Shown one piece after another: positions 9,766 to 17,719 of a DNA stretch of 64,000 bases. Within the stretch, counting starts at the first letter, position 1. Each line of letters opens with the position of its first letter. This DNA comes from Pseudomonas helmanticensis. Its GTDB lineage: Bacteria; Pseudomonadota; Gammaproteobacteria; Pseudomonadales; Pseudomonadaceae. The position numbers and the translations under genes were made by a program. The notes beneath the pieces are model-generated. The model was given only the letters and a program-made list of their open reading frames with translations, searched no databases and had not been told where the DNA came from. The stretch is from the NCBI RefSeq assembly GCF_900182985.1, contig NZ_FXUY01000001.1:1860001-1924000 (forward strand), in the 5' to 3' direction.

Positions 9766-10653
9766 ATGAGCGCGCCTGACCTCAACCTGCTGATCACCCT
9801 CGACGTATTGCTGCGCGAAGGCAGCGTCGCCCGCGCCGCGAAATGCCTGCGGCTTAGCCCGTCGGCCATGAGCCGCGCCCTCGCCCGGCTGCGCGAAACC
9901 ACCGGCGATCCGTTACTGGTGCGAGCCGGACGAGGCCTGGTGCCGACGCCGCGCGCACTGGAGTTGCGCGAACGGGTCAGTCATCTGGTGCAGGAGGCCG
10001 AGGCGGTTCTGCGGCCGGCCGAAGTGCTTGATCCGGGCCGATTGCAACGCACCTTCACCCTGCGCAACACCGACGGTTTTGTCGAAACCTTTGCCGCCGC
10101 CCTGCTCGCGCGCATCGGCGAAGAAGCGCCGGGTGTACGCCTGCGTTTTGTGCAAAAGGCCGACAAGGACAGCACGCCGCTGCGCGAAGGCCGCGTCGAT
10201 CTGGAAACCGGCGTGGTCGACGACAGCACCGACCCGACGCTGCACAGCCGCATCCTGTTTCAGGATCAGTGGATCGGTGTGGTACGCGAGGGGCATCCGT
10301 TGAGCGCGGGAAAAATCACCAGCAAGCGCTTTGCCGGCGGCGAGCACATTCTCATTTCACGACGCGGCCGCAGCAGCGGCCCTGTGGACGAAGCGCTGCT
10401 TGCGCTCGGACTGACGCGAGACATCGTCACCTCATTTGGCGGTTTCTCGGCGGCGCTGACGCTGGTGCGTGAGTCAGACCTGATCGCGACCGTTCCGCAA
10501 CGTCACACCAGCAAACTGCGCACCGGCCTGCACAGTTTTACCCTGCCATTCGAGATGCCGGACATCAGCGTGTCGATGCTTTGGCACCCGCGCATGGACA
10601 CCGATCCGGCGCATCGCTGGTTGCGCGAGTGTGTGCGGCAAGTCTGCGCCTAA
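9766..10653 (+). CDS. LysR-family transcriptional regulator
   Basis: This is a 295-residue regulator. The winged helix-turn-helix covers about residues 1-60 (GSVARAAKCLRLSPSAMSRALARLRE) and is followed by the effector-binding domain. An ATG at 9751 is in frame, but 9766 has a GGAA Shine-Dalgarno sequence at proper distance and gives the usual N-terminus. It is divergent from the MFS exporter, with about 100 bases between them, an arrangement common where a LysR protein controls its neighbour. Its stop overlaps by three bases the stop of the convergent hydrolase gene. Confidence 0.9.
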   Translation: MSAPDLNLLITLDVLLREGSVARAAKCLRLSPSAMSRALARLRETTGDPLLVRAGRGLVPTPRALELRERVSHLVQEAEAVLRPAEVLDPGRLQRTFTLRNTDGFVETFAAALLARIGEEAPGVRLRFVQKADKDSTPLREGRVDLETGVVDDSTDPTLHSRILFQDQWIGVVREGHPLSAGKITSKRFAGGEHILISRRGRSSGPVDEALLALGLTRDIVTSFGGFSAALTLVRESDLIATVPQRHTSKLRTGLHSFTLPFEMPDISVSMLWHPRMDTDPAHRWLRECVRQVCA

Positions 10654-11270
10654 CGCGCGTCGCCACCGGCCGGTTTGTAAAAGAGGAATTTTTTCGTTTC
10701 GGCGGTCTTGGTGTATTCCTTGGCCCAACTCGGATGAACGTTGCGGTCGTGGAAATACAGTGCGCCATGGGTGCGATCCGGGAGCTGCCGGTTCAAGGCC
10801 TTGCCGGCGATTTCCTTGGCCAGCGCGTACTCGGCGTCTTCCTTGACCTGATCGGGCTTGCCATCGCACCACCAGGAAAACTGGCAGCTCTTGGTTTCCG
10901 AACCCTGCTTGACCACCTCGCAAACGGTGCCGGGGAAACCGTCGTGGCCGAGGCGATTCATCACCACGTTGGCCACGGCCTCCATTTCCGGAGTGTCCTT
11001 GCCTTTGGCTTCCCAGTAGATACTCCGTGCCAGACACGTGATCGGATCGTCCAGCGGTGCAGTGCCTGCCGGGTCGACGGCTTGCACTTCGGTGGGCGTG
11101 ATGGCCTCGGATTTTGGTGCCGGGGCGGCACTGACTTTGTCCGCGGCTTTCTCTTCCAGCACCTGGGCTTTCTCTTCGGCCTTGGCTTTGACCGGGGCCT
11201 GATCGGTGGCCCAGACTGCGCCTGCCAACAGGGTGAATACGAGACAACCCGCCCAGCCTTTCAATCCCAT
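10650..11270 (-). CDS. Cell wall hydrolase, SleB family
   Basis: This is a 206-residue exported protein. A signal peptide (GLKGWAGCLVFTLLAGAVWA) is followed by an Ala/Lys/Glu-rich linker to about residue 75. The C-terminal domain has the SleB/Hydrolase_2 pattern: ARSIYWEAKGKDTPEMEAVANVVMNR, with the catalytic Glu, then CQFSWWCDG. The family cleaves peptidoglycan glycan strands. The open frame runs to 11417, but the extra 49 residues are not signal-like, so the ATG ending at 11270 is chosen. The promoter is probably in the 200-base gap shared with the divergent CAP-domain gene. Confidence 0.88.
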   Translation of the reverse strand: MGLKGWAGCLVFTLLAGAVWATDQAPVKAKAEEKAQVLEEKAADKVSAAPAPKSEAITPTEVQAVDPAGTAPLDDPITCLARSIYWEAKGKDTPEMEAVANVVMNRLGHDGFPGTVCEVVKQGSETKSCQFSWWCDGKPDQVKEDAEYALAKEIAGKALNRQLPDRTHGALYFHDRNVHPSWAKEYTKTAETKKFLFYKPAGGDAR

Positions 11271-11470
11271 GTCGTTTCTTCCGGCAGCGCCCGCATCGGG
11301 CAAGGTGTTGCGTGGGTGAGACGCCCGGCTCCCGGGGTCTTCGCTGAGTGTAGACGGCAAACTGCCAGATAAAGTTGCGCAGAAAAAAACACTCGGATGA
11401 AGAAAAAGACATTGCACCCACCGGGGGCCTTTCGCGCATCATGGGCGCATTCAGCTCAAGGGAGATTTCC

Positions 11471-12322
11471 ATGCGCTTCATGCCATTCGTTTTGCGTTGT
11501 GCCGCGTTGTCCGCAGGCGTGTTGTTGGCCATTCCGGCCATGGCCGGCGATGAGTCGCAACTGATCGAATCGATCAACAGCTATCGCAGCCAGCCGCAGC
11601 GTTGCGGCACTCAGGCGTCGAATGAACTGCCACCGCTGTCGGCCGATCCCCGGCTGAGACTTCGCGCCACCGGTGCCGTCGATCTGCAGCAAGCCATGGC
11701 CAGCGCGAGCTATCCGATGGTCAATGTGCAGGCGATCACCCTTAACGGTCCGCGCGATGCGGCGTCGGCGATGCAGGCAATCAAGGAAAGCTTCTGTCAG
11801 GTGGTGCTCGATCCGCAGTTTGTCGATGTCGGTGTCAGCCGCGACGACCGTGACTGGCGCATCGTGTTGGCGCGACCGCTGCTGTCGGCCAGACTCGGTG
11901 ATGGGCAAAGTGAAGGGCAAAAGCTGCTGAGTGAACTCAACGTCGCCCGCAGTCAGGCGCGTCAGTGCGGCGGTCAGGCATTTGCCGCTGCTGCACCGCT
12001 GGCCTGGAATGCGACCCTGGGCACGATCTCCCAGGATCACAGCCGCGACATGGCCAACAACAATTATTTCGACCACAAGGACCGCGACGGCCGCACCCCG
12101 GGCGACCGCGCGGAGCTCGCCGGCTACAGCGGCCAACTGGTCGGCGAAAACATCGCCGCCGGGCAAGACACCGTGCACAAGGTCGTCGAAGGCTGGCTCG
12201 CCAGCCCCGGCCACTGCGCCAACCTGATGAACCCGCAATACAAGGAACTCGGCGCCGCCTACGCGACCGATCCGAAAAGCAGCGCCGGCATCTACTGGAC
12301 CGCGATGTTCGGCGCGCAATAA
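11471..12322 (+). CDS. Secreted CAP (SCP/PR1-like) domain protein
   Basis: This is a 283-residue protein with a signal peptide ending PAMAG near residue 26. The C-terminal CAP domain (about residues 155-280) contains HSRDMANNNYFDHKDRDGRTPGDR and GENIAAGQ, the hallmark blocks with the conserved His and Glu. The N-terminal half is a related but degenerate region. CAP proteins are widespread secreted proteins whose bacterial role is unclear; binding of lipids or peptidoglycan-associated activity has been proposed. A GGGAG Shine-Dalgarno sequence precedes the ATG at 11471. Confidence 0.87.
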   Translation: MRFMPFVLRCAALSAGVLLAIPAMAGDESQLIESINSYRSQPQRCGTQASNELPPLSADPRLRLRATGAVDLQQAMASASYPMVNVQAITLNGPRDAASAMQAIKESFCQVVLDPQFVDVGVSRDDRDWRIVLARPLLSARLGDGQSEGQKLLSELNVARSQARQCGGQAFAAAAPLAWNATLGTISQDHSRDMANNNYFDHKDRDGRTPGDRAELAGYSGQLVGENIAAGQDTVHKVVEGWLASPGHCANLMNPQYKELGAAYATDPKSSAGIYWTAMFGAQ

Positions 12323-12325
12323 CTC

Positions 12326-12419
12326 CCTGTAGGAGTGAGCCTGCTCGCGATGAGGCCGGCCCAGACAACATCGCCATCGACTGACCCACCGCCATCGCTG
12401 GAAAGCCCCCTCCCAGGCA
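12326..12419. repeat. Chimeric REP element (family A variants)
   Basis: The left arm is of the CTGTAGGAGTGAGCCTGCTCGCG type, while the right arm is a mutated CATCGCTGGCAAGCCAGCTCCCA type. Two different REP subtypes therefore sit next to each other here. Confidence 0.75.
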
Positions 12420-12509
12420 TATTCACCATCGATTTCGCTTTCGAGGCAAAGAATTTCATCATCGACGGGATCAATCAGCCGGTCATTAACAGTGATTGGA
12501 CGGCATTGA

Positions 12510-12851
12510 AAGTTGCTCATAACCTGCGCCGACCAAACTCCTCAAGGTCCGTCGCGCTACTGGCGGCTGGCCGAGGCGCCGGAGATTCGCCTGGGTTTTA
12601 TCTCCCCGCACAGCCACAATTTTTGCGGCACCTGCAACCGCGTGCGGCTCACCGTCGAAGGGCGCCTGCTACTGTGTCTGGGTAACGAGCAATCGGTGGA
12701 TTTGAAAGCCGTATTGCGCGCCCATCCGGGGCAACCGCAACGGCTGGAGAAAGCCATCATCGAGGCAATGAAACTCAAGCCGTATCGACATAATTTCGAA
12801 GTGAACGACGATGTCCAGGTCGTGCGGTTCATGAACATGACCGGCGGCTGA
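12510..12851 (+). pseudogene. moaA: 3' remnant of moaA (GTP 3',8-cyclase C-terminal part)
   Basis: From about [16 protein letters not shown] onward the frame reads as the last roughly 105 residues of MoaA. This includes [20 protein letters not shown] and LLLCLG, so the three cysteines of the C-terminal iron-sulfur cluster are kept. The radical-SAM N-terminal two thirds are absent, and the frame opens directly after a TGA at 12507. No convincing start codon or Shine-Dalgarno sequence precedes it. It lies near moaB and moeA, so this is a decayed copy, and a functional moaA must be elsewhere. A chimeric REP element lies just upstream. Confidence 0.85.
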
Positions 12852-12886
12852 TCCGCCATCTCCATGGGTTATCGGAACCGCACAGC

Positions 12887-13783
12887 ATGATCATCAGGCC
12901 CAAGGTCAATCAGTTCGCCATTCTCTTCACCCTTAAGGGCTCGATCGCCAAACGCATCGCCCTGCGCACGCTGATGGTGACTCTGCTGGCTTCGGCCATC
13001 GTGCTGGTGGAAATCCTCCATCCGAGCAACTTCACCAAGGTCAACGCGACGCCGTTTACCTTGCTCGGTTTGTCGTTGTCGATCTTCATGAATTTTCGCA
13101 ACAACGCCTGTTATGACCGCTGGTACGAGGCGCGCAAGGCGTGGGGCGAGGTGATCGTGCAGATTCGCTCGGTGATTCGCGAAACCCATGTGATTCGTGA
13201 GTCCGTTGCGCGCAAGCCGTTGTTGCTCAATCTGTGCGGTTTTGCCCATGCGCTGAACGCGCGTTTGCGCAAGGAGAGCGAGGCGGATGCGAGCAGCCAG
13301 TGGGTCACGCCCAAACCCGATCCGCAGACGCCGGACTACAGCGGACGGATCCTGCAAACGGTCGGCCAGCAGTGTTCCGATCTGCATCAAAACGGCGAGT
13401 TGAGCGAGTGGCGCTACATGCTGCTGGCCAACCATCTGACCAGCCTGACCCAAGCGCAAGCGGTGTGCGAACGGATCAAAACCACGCCGCTGCCGTTTCC
13501 ATACACGCTGCTGTTGCACCGCACGATTTATCTGTTTTGCATCCTGCTACCGTTCGCCATGGCCGAACCGCTGGGCTGGCTGACGCCGCTGTTTACGGCG
13601 ATTGTCAGCTACACGTTTTTTGGCCTGGATGCGATTGCCGACGAACTGGAAGACCCCTTCGGCCGCGACGAAAACGACCTGCCGACCGATGCGCTGGTGC
13701 GCACCATCGAACGCGACATCCTCGCCGAACTTGGCGCCGAAGTACCGCCGGCGCTGAAGCCGGTGGACTATGTCCTGAGCTGA
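12887..13783 (+). CDS. Bestrophin-family (UPF0187/YneE) anion channel-like protein
   Basis: This is a 298-residue inner-membrane protein with hydrophobic helices near residues 25-45, 55-70, 207-230 and 235-255. The family signature FGLDAIADELEDPFGRDENDLPTD sits near residue 245; it includes the acidic run after the last helix. Bacterial bestrophins form pentameric ion channels, some anion- and some cation-selective, and the selectivity here cannot be inferred. The ATG at 12887 is followed by a conserved basic N-terminus. It follows the moaA remnant and is probably independent of it. Confidence 0.9.
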   Translation: MIIRPKVNQFAILFTLKGSIAKRIALRTLMVTLLASAIVLVEILHPSNFTKVNATPFTLLGLSLSIFMNFRNNACYDRWYEARKAWGEVIVQIRSVIRETHVIRESVARKPLLLNLCGFAHALNARLRKESEADASSQWVTPKPDPQTPDYSGRILQTVGQQCSDLHQNGELSEWRYMLLANHLTSLTQAQAVCERIKTTPLPFPYTLLLHRTIYLFCILLPFAMAEPLGWLTPLFTAIVSYTFFGLDAIADELEDPFGRDENDLPTDALVRTIERDILAELGAEVPPALKPVDYVLS

Positions 13784-13836
13784 TCTCCTTTCCCCACTGT
13801 GGCTTGCAAGTGGATCTCTGTCTCGACCCAAAACCA

Positions 13837-13928
13837 CTGTAGGAGTGAGCCTGCTCGCGATGGCGGTGGGTCAGCAACGGGCATGTCGGCGGGTCTGGCG
13901 CTGTCGCGAGCAGGCTCACTCCTACAGG
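13837..13928. repeat. REP/REPIN hairpin (family A, GTGAGCCTGCTCGCG subtype)
   Basis: Inverted arms ACTGTAGGAGTGAGCCTGCT and its complement are separated by about 45 bases, in the gap between the bestrophin and moeA 3' ends. Confidence 0.9.
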
Positions 13929-13967
13929 GTCTGTGTACACCTCCGAATTACGAACACCACAAAACAT

Positions 13968-14058
13968 TGTGGGAGCTGGCTTGCCAGCGATGAGGCCGTG
14001 TCAGCCAGCATCAATTTCAGCTGACCGACCGCCATCGCTGGCAAGCCAGCTCCCACAG
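13968..14058. repeat. REP/REPIN hairpin (family A)
   Basis: Inverted arms TGTGGGAGCTGGCTTGCC and complement. It is the second hairpin in tandem between the two convergent genes and may also act as a bidirectional transcription barrier. Confidence 0.9.
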
Positions 14059-14078
14059 GTTTTGCATTCATGCGGAGG

Positions 14079-15284
14079 TCAGAACAGTTCGTTGAAGGGG
14101 ATGAAGCGCAGCGGGTCGCCGTGGTTGTGCGTGCTGTTTTCGGGGACTTCTACCAGGCCGTCGGCCCAGCTCGCGCCGAGCAGTACGCCGCAGCTTTGGT
14201 TTGGATAGAGCACCGCATGGCCCGCGTCCAGCTTTACCCGTAGGTATTCACGACGACCGCCAGCCTTGTGCCAATCGAAACCTGCGTTGACCGTGAAGCT
14301 CAGCGGCATGACCTCTTCCACGCCCTGCACCCGCAGCAGATAGGGTCGCGCCAGCAAGCCAAAGGTTACCAGCGCCGACGTTGGATTGCCCGGCAAACCA
14401 ATCACCGGCACCACGCCGAAATGGCCCACCGTCAGCGGCTTTCCGGGTTTGATCGCGAGTTTCCACAACAGCGGTTTGCCGCTGTCGCGCAGCACTTGTC
14501 CAAGGCAGTCGGCGTCGCCGGCAGACACGCCGCCGGTGGTCAGAATCAGGTCGGCAGAGACTTGCAATTGTTCAAGCTTGAGCCGCGTCTGCGCCGGATG
14601 ATCCGGCAGAATTCCGCCATCGATCACCGCACAACCCAGCTCACGCAACCAGTGCCCGAGCAATATGCGATTGCTGTTGTAGATGCTGCCAGGACGCAAC
14701 GGCTGGCCCGGTTCGACCAGCTCATCGCCGGTCGACAACAACGCCACGCGCGGGCGCCGCACAACATGCAGTTGCGCCAACCCCTGGCCCGCCGCCACCG
14801 CCAGTTCAAACGGGCCGAGGCGTTTACCGGCGCGCAGCAAAATATCGCCGACGCGGTTCTCCTGGCCTTGCGCACGAATGTTCTGGTCAAGCTTCAATGG
14901 CTGCAAAAACCGCACACGACCATCGTCCAGCACTTCGGCGTTTTCCTGCATCTCCACACAATTGGCGCCCTGTGGTACAGGAGCCCCAGTGAAAATGCGC
15001 GCACAAGTTCCCGGCAATAACGCCTGCGGAGCGGCACCCGCGTAAACCCGTTGCGAGACAGTCAGCGGCTGCTGATCCAGATCAGCCAGGTTCAACGCAT
15101 AACCGTCCATGGCGCTGTTCGGCCACGGCGGCAAATCGAGGGTCGCCACCAGATCACTGGCCAACACCCGGCCACGCGCGTCCTCCAGTGGCAGCACTTC
15201 GCTGTCTGCCAGCCGTTGCGCATCGGCCATGGCCAGCAACTGTTCGAGAGCATCCTCGACCGGCATCAATGGCGAACGGCTCAT
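14079..15284 (-). CDS. moeA: Molybdopterin molybdotransferase MoeA
   Basis: This is a 401-residue cytosolic enzyme that inserts molybdate into adenylylated molybdopterin, the last step of molybdenum cofactor synthesis. Visible blocks are PPWPNSAMDGYAL near residue 52, IFTGAPVPQGAN near 100, the molybdopterin-binding TTGGVSAGDAD near 235, and LPGNPTSALVTF near 300. The start ATG overlaps the moaB stop (ATGA), showing translational coupling. The open frame reaches 15419, but the extension is inside moaB and is rejected. Confidence 0.95.
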   Translation of the reverse strand: MSRSPLMPVEDALEQLLAMADAQRLADSEVLPLEDARGRVLASDLVATLDLPPWPNSAMDGYALNLADLDQQPLTVSQRVYAGAAPQALLPGTCARIFTGAPVPQGANCVEMQENAEVLDDGRVRFLQPLKLDQNIRAQGQENRVGDILLRAGKRLGPFELAVAAGQGLAQLHVVRRPRVALLSTGDELVEPGQPLRPGSIYNSNRILLGHWLRELGCAVIDGGILPDHPAQTRLKLEQLQVSADLILTTGGVSAGDADCLGQVLRDSGKPLLWKLAIKPGKPLTVGHFGVVPVIGLPGNPTSALVTFGLLARPYLLRVQGVEEVMPLSFTVNAGFDWHKAGGRREYLRVKLDAGHAVLYPNQSCGVLLGASWADGLVEVPENSTHNHGDPLRFIPFNELF

Positions 15285-15820
15285 CCGCGTGGTCCGCAAG
15301 CTTGCACGGCTTTCAGGTGCGGGACGAAATTGCACGGGCGATGACGGTTGTCGAGTTGCTCGGCGAGGATGCCTTCCCATGCAGTACGGCAAGCACCGGT
15401 CGAACCCGGCAGGCAGCACACCAGCGTGCCGTTCGACAGCCCGGCCAACGCACGGCTTTGCACGGTAGAGGTGCCGATATCGAGAATCGAAATCGCGCGG
15501 AACAGCTCACCAAAACCATCGATTTTCTTGTCGAGCAGGCAAGCCACCGCTTCCGGCGTGCTGTCACGCCCGGTGAAGCCGGTACCGCCAGTGATCAGCA
15601 CCACCTGAGTGCCCTCGTCGGCGATCCAGTTCGCCACCTGAGCGCGGATCTTGTACAGATCGTCCTTGAGCAGATTGCGCTCGCTCAGGGTGTGACCGGC
15701 TTCCAGCAAACGACTGACCAGCAACTGGCCTGACGTGTCGCTGGCATAGTCGCGGGTATCGCTGACGGTCAGTACGGCAATGTTCAGGGGGACAAACAGG
15801 GCATCCGCTTTGGCGCTCAT
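15281..15820 (-). CDS. moaB: Molybdenum cofactor biosynthesis protein MoaB
   Basis: This is a 179-residue protein of the MoaB/MogA family that adenylylates molybdopterin ahead of MoeA. The signature [15 protein letters not shown] near residue 18 and [16 protein letters not shown] near 76 are complete, and the length is normal. It is the first gene of a two-gene operon with moeA. It is divergent from a LysR gene, with a 287-base spacer. Confidence 0.95.
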   Translation of the reverse strand: MSAKADALFVPLNIAVLTVSDTRDYASDTSGQLLVSRLLEAGHTLSERNLLKDDLYKIRAQVANWIADEGTQVVLITGGTGFTGRDSTPEAVACLLDKKIDGFGELFRAISILDIGTSTVQSRALAGLSNGTLVCCLPGSTGACRTAWEGILAEQLDNRHRPCNFVPHLKAVQACGPRG

Positions 15821-15905
15821 GGCACTCTCCGGCAGTCATTGATCAGATTGCCGAGCAGCCTAAGTGCCACTTATGAGTACTGTCTAATCACTCTGGCCAA
15901 CCACC

Positions 15906-15981
15906 CTATCGACCTGCTCTATCGGTCACTTCGACGGCGCTGCAAGCCGATCAAATCGGGGCTGATAGAGCTGATCGACAG
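15906..15981. promoter_or_regulatory. Imperfect inverted repeat in the moaB/LysR spacer (possible operator)
   Basis: Twenty-base arms at 15906-15925 and 15962-15981 are complementary at 16 of 20 positions and contain CTCTATC cores. The rest of the 15821-16107 spacer holds nothing I recognise. Confidence 0.35.
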
Positions 15982-16107
15982 GTTTTTAAGTACAACCGAT
16001 TGGACGAACTGGCACCCAAATGAGATCGTCGCAGCCTGCACTTTCCGTGCGCTGTACCCATCTGCGTCAATACTCAATCAAAAACTCCCCATCGAGCAGG
16101 TGCCGTC

Positions 16108-16998
16108 GTGGACATCAAACAACTCAAGTTCCTGATCGCACTGGATGAAACCCGCCACTTCGGCCAGGCCGCTGCACGCTGCCATATCACCCAGCCAACC
16201 CTGTCGATGCGCCTGCGTAATCTGGAAGATGAGCTGGACCTGGTGCTGGTCAATCGCGGTCAACGCTTCGAGGGTTTTACTCAGGCCGGCGAGCGCGTAC
16301 TGGCCTGGGCACGAACGTTGCTGGCGGCCCATGACGGTTTGTTCGCGGAAGCGGCGGCGTGTCGCGGGCAACTGGTCGGTAGCTTACGGTTGGGTCTGGT
16401 ACCGCTGAGCAGCTTCAATCCGGTCAATTACATTCAGGGGTTGTCGGGGACTTATCCGGAGTTGAAGTTCAGTCTGTCTTCGCTCAGTTCCGACGAGATC
16501 ATCGCCGGCCTGGGCAACAATCAACTCGACCTCGGCGTGTGTTACCTGGACCACGTCAACCCGAACTATTTCGAGTTTTTCGAGATCGGCGAAACCCGCG
16601 TCGGCCTGCTCTACGACAATCGACATTTCCATTTCGAAGGCACGCAAATGAGCTGGGAAGACGCCGCCAAATTGCCATTGGGGATGATCACCACCGGCAT
16701 GCATTACCGCAAATCCATCGACCTGAGCTTCCGCAGTCGTGGACTCAATCCACAGCCGATTCTGGAAAGCGATTCGACGTACCAACTGTTGCAGGCGATT
16801 CACCAAGGTTTCTGCTGCGCGATCACGCCGCTGGACAGTGGCCTGGAAGAGCCGATCGAACACCTGTCGTTCATGCAGTTGCCGGACGCCAGCGTGCTCG
16901 CGCCGTTGGGGTTGGTGATGCGCAAGACCGAACCGCGATCGGCGATTGCCGAGAAGTGTTTTGCCGAGGCACGGACGTTGTTTGGGGTTGAAGTGTGA
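16108..16998 (+). CDS. LysR-family transcriptional regulator
   Basis: This is a 296-residue regulator starting at a GTG (MDIKQLKFLIALDETRHFGQAAARCHITQPTLSMRLRNLE). The helix-turn-helix is in the first 60 residues, and the effector domain reaches the end. The N-terminus resembles the OxyR-like subgroup in spacing, but I see no redox cysteine pair of OxyR type, so a different ligand is likely. The divergent moaB-moeA operon is a possible target. In related genomes such regulators often accompany formate dehydrogenase genes, which are not seen here. Confidence 0.88.
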   Translation: MDIKQLKFLIALDETRHFGQAAARCHITQPTLSMRLRNLEDELDLVLVNRGQRFEGFTQAGERVLAWARTLLAAHDGLFAEAAACRGQLVGSLRLGLVPLSSFNPVNYIQGLSGTYPELKFSLSSLSSDEIIAGLGNNQLDLGVCYLDHVNPNYFEFFEIGETRVGLLYDNRHFHFEGTQMSWEDAAKLPLGMITTGMHYRKSIDLSFRSRGLNPQPILESDSTYQLLQAIHQGFCCAITPLDSGLEEPIEHLSFMQLPDASVLAPLGLVMRKTEPRSAIAEKCFAEARTLFGVEV

Positions 16999-17008
16999 AA
17001 CACCACCC

Positions 17009-17105
17009 TGTGGCGAGGGGGCTTGCCCCCGTTGGACTGCGCAGCAGGCCCAGCTTTTTTGGGGCCGCTTCGCGTCCCAACGGGGGCAAGTCCCCTCACC
17101 ACAGG
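17009..17105. repeat. Dispersed hairpin repeat, family C
   Basis: Outer arms CTGTGGCGAGGGGGCTTGCC and complement enclose inner arms around GGGGCCGCTTCGC. Related copies lie at 17471, 26774 and 40033. It follows the LysR stop and may act as a terminator. Confidence 0.88.
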
Positions 17106-17266
17106 ACTCCTGCCAAATCTTGCCTGCACTGGAGGTCACAAGCAGGTGTTCAAGATATTTCACATTGCTCGTTTACACGCCCGCAGATTCCCCCTTACTA
17201 TCCAGAGCACACCGGTCGGCGAGTCAATCCCGCCACCGACGTTTTCCGCCAACGGAAACACGCGTT

Positions 17267-17344
17267 ATGAGCACGTCACCACAACAACTAAAATCGTTGA
17301 ACGTCTCCGCTGTGTGCATCCTCTGCCAAAGGGGCCGCGCATGA
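17267..17344 (+). CDS. Possible 25-aa leader ORF upstream of puuA
   Basis: This is an ATG-initiated 25-codon frame (MSTSPQQLKSLNVSAVCILC...) whose stop overlaps the start of a second small frame by ATGA. The only Shine-Dalgarno candidate is a weak GGAAA. I cannot assign a function, and it may be chance. Confidence 0.25.
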   Translation: MSTSPQQLKSLNVSAVCILCQRGRA

Positions 17345-17424
17345 ATCGTATCGTCAATCTCCCCATGGCCCTGCGCCGTTCCAAGCTGCGTCACTCCGCA
17401 CGCCCGCCGGATATCGCCCTTTAA
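17341..17424 (+). CDS. Possible 27-aa Arg-rich small ORF upstream of puuA
   Basis: The frame begins at an ATG with an AGGGG Shine-Dalgarno sequence eight bases upstream, inside the previous small frame. It encodes a basic 27-residue peptide (MNRIVNLPMALRRSKLRHSA...). The overlapping pair looks like a translated leader or small-protein pair. It is separated from puuA by a family C hairpin. Function unknown. Confidence 0.3.
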   Translation: MNRIVNLPMALRRSKLRHSARPPDIAL

Positions 17425-17470
17425 ATCGCTAATGCCTGCCAGTCAGCGATCAACATGACGGCGAGACCAT

Positions 17471-17577
17471 TGTGGCGAGGGAGCTTGCTCCCGCTGGGGC
17501 GCGAAGCGGCCCTCGCTCTTGATCTGAAACGCCGGCGACTGCTACGCAGTCCAGCGGGAGCAAGCTCTCTCGCCACA
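17471..17577. repeat. Dispersed hairpin repeat, family C
   Basis: Outer arms TGTGGCGAGGGAGCTTGCTC and complement. The remainder of the 16999-17719 gap between this repeat and puuA shows no further feature. Confidence 0.88.
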
Positions 17578-17719
17578 GGTTCAGAGTCAGTCCTGACAAT
17601 CGGGCATTAGCGAAATACCTTTTCTTTTTGATATCCCTGCCAGGACACCCACGCCTGTTGCTGCGTCGTGTCCGGCCCGAATCTGCGCGCCTGTGCGGCG
17701 CCATCGTGAGTGATTGAAC

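Noticed and set aside
12335..12685. 116-codon frame after the CAP-domain gene
   Set aside because: Its first part is translated REP sequence and the rest is out of frame with the moaA remnant.
15839..16135. 98-codon plus-strand frame between moaB and the LysR gene
   Set aside because: No Shine-Dalgarno sequence, no recognisable domain, and its end runs through the LysR gene start in another frame.
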